Source: Meconema thalassinum (lineage: Eukaryota > Arthropoda > Insecta > Orthoptera > Tettigoniidae). Taken from it: 64,000 bases of DNA. The DNA lies in contig OX336395.1 of NCBI GenBank assembly GCA_946902985.2, positions 285,629,065 to 285,693,064 of the forward strand, read 5' to 3'. The notes below the pieces were generated by a model, which saw only the letters and a list, made by a program, of their open reading frames with translations, was not told the origin of the DNA and searched no databases. A program made the translations under genes and the position numbers. Shown here in pieces: positions 33,727 to 43,067 of the stretch; position 1 is the stretch's first letter, and each line of letters starts with the position of its first letter.

Positions 33727-33901
33727 TGTTAAAGTTTTATGTTTGTATAATTCAGGTGATATGGGACAATCAGCTGGGACGCCATATTGCAATGAGTAAT
33801 GAATTTATTGATAACTAAATTACAATGTGCAGTAATGACAACATGTGAATCAAATATCAAAATAAAGATTGTGTCGTTACCAACATAATTATTTTTTAAC
33901 A
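33727..33901 (-). repeat. Copia LTR (5' LTR in element sense)
   Basis: 175 bp, TGTTAAAGTTTTATG to TTTTTTAACA. Partner of 10268-10446. Confidence 0.86.
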
Positions 33902-34019
33902 GTCATCAGTAAATCTCAGTGGTGAAATTATTAAGAATATAGTTCAGTAGGCCTTATATCTTATGAACCGGTACCACTAAACAGGTGTCAAGCACACGAT
34001 AAAATCTGATAAACTGCTG
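33902..34019. repeat. Right copy of the ~115-bp direct repeat flanking copia
   Basis: Begins at the base after the LTR. See the left copy at 10155-10265. It could be an unusually long target duplication or a pre-existing duplication in LINE-B. Confidence 0.78.
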
Positions 34020-34961
34020 AAATTACCCGAAATACTGTTTGTTATGATAAATGATAATAATTATGGATATGATGCAGTACGCTAATGGATGTTTTCTCCT
34101 CAGCTGTCTACAACCTACAGTCTTTCGACCACGACATGTATTAAAATTCCAGTTGTGTCCTAAGAAGTAATACACTGACGACACCTAGCGAGGGGCGAAC
34201 ACTGAAAGTTATGAGAAGAACGGTAATAAATTAGTTAAGAGGTCGGGCCTTAGACAGCACGGCATCGATCAAAATACATTTCAATAAATAATGACCCGCC
34301 AAATTGAAATGACCGCACGTATTTGGAAGGATCACCTTATATCTTCTTAATAGTACAAGACGGCAAAAAGTTATGCTTCTTTGTACTAGTAGGTGTAGAT
34401 GGGAAAAGAGAATTGGGAGGTAGCAAATAAATAATTCATTTGTATTTTTTCGCAACCTACCGAGATATACACTGGGCGGAGTTATGGAGTCCATGTCTTA
34501 CTTGAGACTGGTTCATAGATTATTTTGATCCTTGGTAGATACTTTGGTTAAGACACAAACATCGCAGTATAATTTAAGTATTATATAATTGGTACAGTAC
34601 TTCATGATATAAAACGATGATTAAAACCTTATGTGAATATGTGATGTACATTTAATGTTGTACCGGTTTCGGCCACATTGTGACCGTCCTCAGCGCAGGT
34701 TATAATAAGAAAAGGTGCAAGAATTTAAATTTAACACATTTACCACAACAGAAGTTGTTATCAATTCTAAAAGTATCAATCCTCTAATAGTTAAAAACAA
34801 CACATTAAATTTAAAAACGCAGATCTGTTACAAAAATATATTAAATAAGAAACATGTACGTCTTGATAAAAAGCAGCTTGTAGTAGGAGAGATCTAAAAG
34901 AAAAGAGATATATAAACTACAGAACACTTACGAGGATATGATACTGTATATGAGGAAATTG
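34020..34961. other. No gene; one short repeat and a GTACCGGTTTCGGCC motif
   Basis: Contains the second copy of the 92-bp repeat (34097-34188). At about 34662-34695 the sequence GTACCGGTTTCGGCCACATT with a nearby CCGTCCTCAGCG resembles a widely dispersed insect repeat motif, but I cannot assign an element. No coding motif is seen. Confidence 0.45.
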
Positions 34962-35500
34962 TTAGGTTAGGATTGAGTTAATAGATGGGTACTGAACCCG
35001 AAATTCACATAACCTCCAACTATTATCCGAAAAATGGAAAGGATTGCAAAGGACGCAGATCCCTCTTGATAATTGATCAGCTGGATTTAAATTCCCGGGA
35101 ACATGATGCCAATCCTTCGGGTTACTAAACTTGCGTATTTCCTCACAACGATTTTTTATGAATACACTCCAGTTTCCTTTTGTCTTGATCCACGTGAGGA
35201 CCACTGTTGAGTTACCGTACTCCAAAAGTACGTTTTATAGTCTCAGTGCCCAGCCAACCATACGTAGTATCCTATGGAAACTGGAAAAATAGTGGAGTCT
35301 TAATGAAAACTCTTCATTCTCAAATGTCGCATTTGATACGACAGTCTTTCTCTTCTCCATGTTAACCTCGTCCTCAGAAGCCACAAAGTACAAGTTAGGC
35401 CATTGTTCATGGTCATTTTTGAGCCATGTGGGACCTTCCCACCACCTACTTTCAACCCATCTGTAATTTATCCTCTGCAGACAGCACCTCTCGTAAAAAT
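34962..35500 (-). pseudogene. BEL/Pao RNase H and adjacent region, in permuted order
   Basis: Minus strand. From 35225 down: GNSTVVLTWIKTKGNWSVF, NRCEEIRKFSNPKDWHHVPG and NPADQLSRG, the end of BEL/Pao RNase H. From 35470 to 35232: RWWEGPTWLKNDHEQWPNL and FHRILRMVGWALR. In intact BEL/Pao elements the WWxGPxWL block comes after the NPADxxSRG block; here, reading along the strand, it comes first. The sequence is therefore rearranged or comes from two copies. The remainder of RT lies at 36771-38215 beyond an inserted LINE. Confidence 0.75.
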
Positions 35501-35504
35501 TCCA

Positions 35505-36740
35505 TTATATGTTCTGGATGGTCTTGATGTTATTATTAGACGGACGGTAAAATGAATTGTTGGGCTTCCGGATAGAACATCTAGTGATATGCTATATTCG
35601 CCACGTCAGGTGAGAGCCTTGCAATTCTTAACTGTAAATGGGAAGCTCCTTTGCAACACATTTCTATTGCACGTAATTTGTCAAAGTGTGATGATCCCCG
35701 CCTTATTAAACTGTCTAACATTCACGAAGAAATTCAAGTAAGCTTGAGTAGACTAAACATCACACAAGAAGCTTATTCTTTTTGAGTTACTGCAAGGAAA
35801 ATTCGTCAACGCCTAAGACTGTCGTCTTTCCATGAATGGTCCTCTATGCAATGGCAAGGAATTGGAGTGATGCATTTCGCTCAGTAGGTGCCGGCAAAGA
35901 ACTTCATGACTGATAAGATTAATTTAACATCTTCAGAATGGACAGCTCTCTTAAAATTAAATGTAAATTGCGCCAAACTCAGAGGAGTCCCTGGTAATTA
36001 CGGAGGATATACGGGCAATTCCCTGTGTAGAAGATGTGCAAAGTAGACTTAAACACCAAGTCATTTGCTTGGAAATGGCCATTTTAATTCTTTGCTTATT
36101 AACAGAGGACATAACAAAGTTAAACACTCAATCATATACATGCTGAGCAATAAGGGATTTGAAAGCTACGAGGTAGTGCATGCACTAGATTCTCAAGGGA
36201 GAAACCGTTTTTCTGATATAGTTGCATTTAATAAAAGATCTAATAAAGCCTATATTCTTGATCCAACCATTCGGTTTGAGAAGAATGCGCCAGATTAGGC
36301 TTAAGTGGTTGACCAGGAGAGAAAAGGCCATCTATGAAGATTGCATTCCGTACTTTCTGGAGAAATGCGGAGATAGGTACAGGAATCACACCTTCAATGT
36401 GCGAGGAATGCTGTTTGGTGACAGGGGCACTCTCTATCGAGAAGTTGTGGAACTGTTCCAGAAGTTCGGCATAGAAAGGAATAACCTGATCCCTCTTGAT
36501 CAGGGTATCATTGCTGACTCTGTGGCCATATTGCAGCACCATATTTACAAAAGTGCCAACACCTGAAATTTCTGCTAAGAAAATACCACTGGATTTTAAA
36601 TTGTAAAAAGAATGTTTAATGAATTGACCTAATAACAAGTATTGAGGGGTATGCTGTGCCTTAAGGCATCTTGGGAAACCCAAGCAGCTCCAGTTTTTTA
36701 TTACTTTGTAAATAAAACTCTGTTAAGTAAATTGAGTACA
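35505..36740 (+). mobile_element. R2-like LINE fragment with restriction-like endonuclease end
   Basis: Plus strand. Translation in shifting frames: RRTVK, VGLPDRTSSDMLYSPR, WEAPLQHISIARNLSK, QGIGVMHF, EWTALLKLNVNCAKLRGVPG, CRRC (zinc region), then a longer piece 36065-36298 with RNRFSDIVAFNKRSNKAYIL and LDPTIRFE, and 36299-36566 with EKRAIYEDCIPYF, GMLFGDRGTLY and DSVAILQHHIY. This is the C-terminal arrangement of R2-type (restriction-like-endonuclease) LINEs: thumb, CCHC region and endonuclease with a DIV..D.T.R-like core. 5'-truncated; stops and frameshifts are present. An AATAAA lies at about 36711 in the 3' tail. It interrupts a BEL/Pao element on the other strand. Confidence 0.72.
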
Positions 36741-36770
36741 CAGTCGGGTATCTATGGCTGCAGCCAACAA

Positions 36771-38215
36771 TTATAGGCAGGGTATGGTTATTGGCCCTAA
36801 AGGTGCAACCCTAGCCATAGCCTGCACCAACTGCAGCGAAACAATCGAATCCTTTTCTGTTCTTAGGAATATACATGCAGCATATGACAACTTGCTAGCA
36901 TCAGCAAACACATGAAAGGTAAATTCCTCACTATCAAATTTCCATGGTACAAGCCTTCTTGGTATTCTGCATTTTTCCAACAAAGGTAAGTGTTTCACCC
37001 AAGCATGGAATTTTTTCGTCACTTGCTCTGGTAATTCTTCGTCCGATCGACACATTTCTTTCCAAAAGCTTCTTGCATCAGGGGTTTAGGAATCAATGTT
37101 ACTGGACATGGTAAACCAATTGGATCAAAAATACGCTGTACAATCGATGATAAGCTTCTCTTGGCGGTTGAAGCTGTGATTAGCTCTACTGTTGCAGAAC
37201 ATCTAGTCTGTCCCAACATCCAACATAAGGCCGATTATAGGAACAATGTTCTCAGACTCTGATTTGGCTGATGTGGAAGAATTGCTTATCCATCCTCTTA
37301 ATTCAAAATGTGCTGAACTTATCATTTTTGTAGATTTTTCGATGAATACGCTCAGCTCTTCTTTGGTTTCACTGCTAGTGACACAATTGTCCACATAGAA
37401 AGAATTCTGCAGCTTCTCAGCCACTTTCATATCTTCAACCGGAACTTTACTCAGGTGAAGCATTATGGTTGCTCCTAATAGGAATGGACTGCACGTATCC
37501 CCTAACACTATTTTGCAATGTCGCAACGTGACAGTCTCACCTTTGGAATAATCTGTCCACCAGAACAATCTTAGAAAATCGCTGTCATTCTCATAGAGGC
37601 TTATCTGCAGGAACACCTTTTAAATATCAGCTGTGACCCATAATGGCATGCTTTCGAAACTGTAACAAAAGTTTAGGAATCATTTCGATAAAATTTGGTC
37701 CCTTTTATAAGCATTTATTTAGTGAATTGCCATGCCTGTCTTTTGCTGAGGCATCGAACACAGGACTAATTTTAGTAGTCATACTTGATTCCTTAATTAC
37801 TGCATTGGGTTGTAAATAGTGGCCTGATGTTTCATGAGTCTCCATTATAGTCTCCACGATCCCACATTCTATCCATTCTTGAAGCACATCATTGTAATCT
37901 TCTAGCTCGTCCAAGTTTATTAATCTTTTTGTGACTGCTTCCAACCTCATCTCAGCTAATTTTCTGTTATCTAACAATTATATTCTGAATAACCTTCCTT
38001 CCAGGGGAGATGAATTTCATATCTGCCTTCTTCATTTGCCTTTACAGTTTCATTGAAGTGTTTTATGACTTCCTCTTCTAACTCTTTCTTCGACTGAGAC
38101 TATGCAGGGTCCTTTATGCCAATGGCTTCTAACTTCCAAAAGTCTGAAATATCTAATGTCTTACCACATGTGATACTGACTAATGACTGATTGCCCTTAG
38201 ACAGCCCTCGTTGAC
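36771..38215 (-). pseudogene. BEL/Pao reverse transcriptase and RNase H start
   Basis: Minus strand, 38215 downward: ISDFWKLEAIGIKDPA, EGRYEIHLPWKEGY, LAEMRLEAVTKRL, VLQEWIECGIVE, KISPVFDASAKD (motif A), then 37616-37203 with FLRLFWWTDYS, LGATIMLHL and FYVDNCVTS, then IVQRIFDPIGL, and 37055-36771 with FHVFADASKLSYAACIFLR (RNase H start) and MARVAPLG. The expected YVDD catalytic motif reads YVDN, so the second Asp is lost. At least five frame interruptions. No LTRs recognised for this element in the window. Confidence 0.87.
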
Positions 38216-38221
38216 CCATCT

Positions 38222-38300
38222 CACAAACAATGACAAAGGTTATCAGACCGAATACACACACATCCAAATACACGGGGGACGCATTACAACAAGACCGGAA
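38222..38300 (+). repeat. SINE 3'-end fragment
   Basis: AAGGTTATCAGACCGAATAC and CCAAATACACGGGGGACG resemble the 3' module of the SINE at 23170-23280 (GGTTATCAGACAAATTCCAC, CAAATACACGGGGCTACATG). Confidence 0.5.
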
Positions 38301-38403
38301 AACCCCTACAAAGAATTATACTAGGTACAATTAAACATTCAAATACATCATCCGATTCACCAATTTTCCAATCGATGGTATGATGGCTTCCATGGCCACC
38401 CCA

Positions 38404-38790
38404 CACATGACACGGCACAAACCTAGAATAATTGCTGAGTTTTAATTCACTGGCCGTGAAAGCCATTATACCATCTTTTTGGATGCCCTCATAGGAAGGA
38501 TAAGGCTGCTAGATTTTTCAGTTCTTGCAGGAAACAGGTACAGGTGCACTTTATATAATGGGAGGTAGCACGCAGTTCGCTACTCCTGTGGGAGTCTGGG
38601 TGCGGACACCAAGAGTCCGCTGAAAAGCCAGCTTGGGGTCCTAGGCAAAACACACACATGACACGGCACAAACTTAGACGAATTGATGAGTTTTTATTCA
38701 CAGGCCTTGAAAGCCATTATACCATTTTTTGGAACCCATTATAGGTAGGTAATGAACTGCGCGCTACCTCCCTTTATATAGAGTGCAACT
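38404..38790. repeat. 75-bp direct repeats and inverted promoter-like ends
   Basis: A 75-bp segment beginning CACACATGACACGGCACAAAC (38404) recurs at about 38652. Between and beyond them, TGCACTTTATATAATGGGAGG (about 38549) faces CCTCCCTTTATATAGAGTGCA (about 38778) as an inverted repeat, with GCACGCAGTTC opposing GAACTGCGCG. So the segment is built of one unit duplicated partly direct, partly inverted. No coding signature. Confidence 0.65.
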
Positions 38791-40235
38791 GCACTACTTG
38801 ACTGCGAGAACTAAGAGCTTAAGTAGCCTTCTGCGTGTAATAAAGTTTAGAAACCCGAGGACATGGATTCGTACAAACATATGAAAATGGACCATAAACT
38901 GTGTTTGACTTCATACTATTGATGCCAAAGAGTTACTGAGTAATTCGATTTTGTATCGAAATAGACTCAAAGATTTGCAACACTGTTGTTACTCCTTAAC
39001 AAAGTTCAACATGGCCTCTAAGAGTACACGGCGTGTTCAAATTCCAGCGGTGAATGCATGGATCACCAATTAAATACTTTGAAGGTAATACAATTAACGA
39101 GGTGAAAACAAATAATTTTATTTTTATATCGTAAGTTGAGGGATTAGAATCTAGAGTGCAAAGTGGAAGAGGTGGTGAAAACCTGCGTACATCTCCACCG
39201 TATCGACGTTGAGTGTTGATTCGGCGCGCTATGAATTTAAATTTAATGGCGAATGCACGTCTCCTACGAGAAGTCGACCGACGACAGAATGGAAGAGGGT
39301 TCGTATTTCGCAGCATTCAGAATTCGTTCAGTGTGGAATTCCTTAGAATGTACATTTTTAAAATTAAGAATGGAATTTTAATCCAGAAGTAAAGAAGAAC
39401 TTGAGTGATAATACTGTTCGTAATTTGGCGAAGGCCCTGTACCTCTATATCAAGCTATGCAAAGGACTTTCAATGTACCTTGATCTTTGCACTGTCAGTA
39501 GGTCGCGGTTATCTTCTGAATTTTGACGCAACGTGTCGTAACCCTTCAATGATCTCTCAGCTATAAGCTGCTAATATTGGTCTAGGCGAAACAATTGCCT
39601 ACCGGATGCGGTATAGTACCGAATGCGAGTGGTTGGCATTTGACAAAGATGGCTGTCAGAGCTGCAATTTCAATTATATCAGTCGTGATCCTATTTGGGG
39701 AGGGAGGCGGGTCCATGACAGCGGAGGAGTAAACATCTAATCCTACGTCTTCTCCAGATATTCTCCCGACTATTAATTCAGGTAATTTGCTTCATCTCAG
39801 TACCGGTACTCTTAAGCGCCACCATGGAAGCTTCCAATAAAACGTGCTGTGTATTGGCATCATTTTCTCCAAAACTCGGGGTTTTGGCACCGGTGACTTG
39901 TTTTACAGAGGAGGTAAATAATTAAGGCCCAGTGAAGAGTTTTGGTCAGTTCACAATATTTAATACTCGAAGATACAGAGATAAGGAACAGCCTTATCAG
40001 GGGGATGACAGATCATAGGGAGCGCGTGGGTCGCGATAAGGCTCTGGACCAGATGTTCTGCCAACCAATGAAGAATTAATTTTAGTACTAAGGTTCCGTA
40101 GTTGGCACTTACCAAACGCTCACACCAAACCGATTGGCGGGAGCGGGAATAGTCTGTTCAGATTGATTTTCCTCGTGTTGTTGGTTGTTTTGTTCGGTAT
40201 TTTGATTATTTATTTGAATTGAATTGGGAGTCAAT
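38791..40235. other. No gene recognised
   Basis: Scanned on both strands. Short open frames (38996-39316 minus) carry only Arg-rich, featureless sequence. No terminal repeats seen. Confidence 0.45.
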
Positions 40236-40671
40236 CATGCCACAGCAAGGGAAGAAGAATTATAATGATGGTAAAAGCAATACTGCAGTTTTCATCTTCC
40301 CGAAGAATCCTGTAAGGCGAGTTCAAAGTTACGAAATGAATAACTGTTTCAAAACCTTCCCTTAATTTCGCTACAATTCTTTCCGTACTCTTCTTTCAGT
40401 TGCTCTGCATATTTAGTACTGGCAATGTTCTTGTAGATTTGGTTTATATACGTATATATATACGTTGTTATACGTATATGTCTCCAATCAAAAGCAATGA
40501 CAATAGCCTACCAGCTTGATGGTTGGCAAAATCTCAGTAAATGGATTAAGGTTTATAGAAATATGCCTCATAATATCTATTAACTATTATTCTCCTAGGC
40601 ACCATGTTTGTGTCCAGAATTGTGGCAATCCCAATCTGCTCTCACTGCCTGTAAAGAAGTTGTCACGCTAG

Positions 40672-40730
40672 GTTTGATGGCTTCCGTGTTGACGAGGACA
40701 TGGCAGAACAAGAACCAACTCTCAACTTAG
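40672..40730 (+). other. Possible exon, spliced to 45820
   Basis: Between an AG (40669-40671) and a consensus donor AG|GTAAGT (40731) the frame reads FDGFRVDEDMAEQEPTLNL. Joining to the next candidate at 45820 keeps frame across GT-AG (LNL then GDISPV). Upstream, 40236-40311 reads MPQQGKKNYNDGKSNTAVF, then IFPKNP before a GTAAGG; the FPKNP motif is reminiscent of THAP domains, but the expected cysteines are absent and the intervening sequence 40606-40660 has stops. Weak; kept as a candidate only. Confidence 0.25.
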
Positions 40731-40871
40731 GTAAGTATTCTCTTCTAATATTGGTTCATTGGTGAAGTTGGTCAGAACTCTGGATTGCAGGTTTGATTCT
40801 GAGTTCGTATGAAGACACCTCACCCAGTTCTAGTCACATATCATAATCAGTTTTATTCCCGTAAGCATAAC

Positions 40872-42385
40872 AAGTAGTTCCGTGAAGAAATATACAGCCT
40901 ATTTTATATATCCTACTTATGTTAATTGCCTCTATCTACATACAAAATGTCATTTTGATTGCTGTAATACAGCAGATTTGAAGATATTGAGAACCAACTA
41001 AATATATCGGATGGTCGCCATGTTGGATTTTATATATGTAGGTCCTGGAGTTATGTACTGTTACATGAAGATTATTGTGTACGTGTAGCATTCAAATTTC
41101 AATCGCATGATTAGGACACAAGAAGTAACATGAAGATTTTAAAATTTCGCTCATCTGCCATCTTGTGGTTATGGAAACAATTGAAATAAATTAGATGCCA
41201 GTGGATTAATATTCGTATGAGGGTTTACTGTACCAAGTTTCACTGCACTCGGATGGTTAAATTGCGTGAAACGTCCATGTGTATATTTGTACTTCGCGTC
41301 GCCGCCATGTTGGATTTGTGATCACCAGGTTATTTAAAGTTCTATAGGTGAACTTAAGTTCATAGCCCCTATGAACATAAAATAATTCACTTTGATTGCT
41401 ATAATAGATTCGTAGATATTCAGAGCCGTCTAAATATTTCGGATGGTCGCCATGCTGGATTGTTAAATGTATAGGCCATAGAGTCATTGTACCATTAAAG
41501 GAAAATTATTGCGTTGGTTCGTTATTCAAACTTTCACTTCGATCGCATGATTACGACACAAGAAATAAAACTTAATTTTAAACATCGCAAAGCCGCCATC
41601 TTGAGGTTATGTAAACAATTGAACTAAATTAGATACCAGTGCATTACAATGTGTATAAACATTTCCTCTACCAGATTTCATTGCGTTGGGAACATTAAAT
41701 CGCGAGAAAGATCTATTTAACATTTTCAAATTCGCTTAGCCGCCATTTTCGTTTTGTAGTTAACCGGTTTTTGAAAGTCTTATTGCTGAACCTCCAGTAG
41801 TGCCCTTTATCTCCGTACAAAATTTCATGGTGATACCTCTAATAGTTTCAGAGATATATAGTGCCGATGAAATATTTCGCACATCCGCCATCTAGTGGTT
41901 ATGTAAACAATTGTACCAACTTAGCTGTCGGTGCATTACAATGTGTATAAACATATACTGTACCAAGTTGTATTGCGTTTGGTTGGTTAAATCGCGATAA
42001 ACGTCTATTTAAAAGTCGCAAATTCGCGTGGCCATCATGTTGGTTTTGTAGTTACCAGTTTTTCAAAAGTCACATAGGTGAACTTTTAGTAGTTCCCTTT
42101 ATAACCGTAAAAAATTCCAGGGTGATATCGGGAATAGTTTCGGAGATATTGAATGCTGGTGAAATATTTCGCACGCCGCCATGTTGGATTGGTGAGACGT
42201 AACAAAATTTGAAGGGCAAGGTCGGGGTCGTCCGGAATAGTGCTATGAACTTACCGTGTTCCATTGAAATCGCTCCAGCCGTTTAGATGTTATTAGGTTG
42301 GCGGGACACACACCTCACACACGCACGCACACACGGACAAAAGGTGATCTCATAAGCCAATTTTTTCAAAATTGAAAATAGGCTA
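40872..42385 (-). mobile_element. HINE-like element 3
   Basis: Inverted relative of element 2. On the minus strand it starts AGCCTATTTTCAATTTTG (42384 downward), then a CA/TG microsatellite (about 42309-42337), and ends with AAAATAGGCTGTATATTTC and a hairpin-type end GTTCCGTGAAGAA on the plus strand. Interior motifs AACATGGCGGC and CAAGATGGCGGC recur. About 1.51 kb, the same length class as element 2 (1.54 kb). No coding capacity. Confidence 0.72.
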
Positions 42386-43067
42386 AAAATACACCGGACG
42401 TACCATACTGCAAGTGCGCTTGTGTTATTACTCTTTAGTGGGCTATTGATATAATACAGAATTCATATAATCTGTAAGGCTTGACTGGATTACTTCAGGG
42501 TTATGGTTGTTCAGATGTGACAACCTCTAATGGTAGCCTAATTAGAGTGGTGAACTGAGTGCTGCGCACGAATGATGCACACTGGAGACTGAACTGGGCG
42601 CTTCTTCGTGTTACATAGTAGGCCTACCGTAAGGGCGAGGTTGGCAGTATTGTTTTGATGACAGACCAGTGGACCAGTGGGGCTAACGAAGAGACCCAAA
42701 TACTCACGACCACAACCGATGATGATTGATTTGGACTAATGGCGGCTAACAGCTGTAATTTAGGCTATATAAATAGTGATCCTATTTGGGATGGCTGGGT
42801 GGGTCAGAGACAGTGGAGGAAGAAATATCTATTAATACATCGCTCCCTGATATATTTCTTATCGTTTCATAAGGTATTTGGCTAATTCATGTATAGTAGA
42901 GAATTTTATCGCGCGTTCTATCTTCATTCAGTGCTACCAGCGAAACCTGGTTCCTGTCAAAATACATTTCCCTCATTGGTGGCCATGGAAAGCACAGAAT
43001 TTATGGTCAGTGTATCGGTTTAGTTAATGTTTGAGTGACGACGTGTCTTAATCGCATGTAAAAAACA
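42386..43067. other. No gene recognised
   Basis: Spacer between two HINE-like elements. Contains CTATTTGGGATGGCTGGGTGGG (42783), similar to CTATTTGGGGAGGGAGGCGGG at about 39692, so part of the flank may be duplicated. Nothing else. Confidence 0.45.

Larger units (their letters stand above)
10268..33901 (-). mobile_element. Ty1/copia retrotransposon in four fragments, with nested insertions
   Basis: One minus-strand copia element can be followed through the window: right LTR 33727-33901, gag to integrase 31324-33726, interruption by HINE-2, start of RT 29038-29782, interruption by hAT-2, RT core 24525-24663, interruption by a block of about 13 kb, RT end and RNase H 10447-11440, left LTR 10268-10446. 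The retained pieces sum to about 4.6-4.7 kb, the normal copia size. Every piece is colinear with the next and on the same strand. LTRs begin TGTTA and end TAACA on the minus strand (the left one lacks a terminal base). The sequence just inside the right LTR, GGTTATGGACCCAGG, resembles the initiator-Met primer site region used by insect copia. The LTRs differ by about 12 percent by eye, so the insertion is old. Confidence 0.87.

Noticed and set aside
40236..40660. THAP-domain gene
   Set aside because: FPKNP and a later CVQNCGNP string recall THAP domains, but the order is wrong, the zinc ligands are missing and stops intervene.
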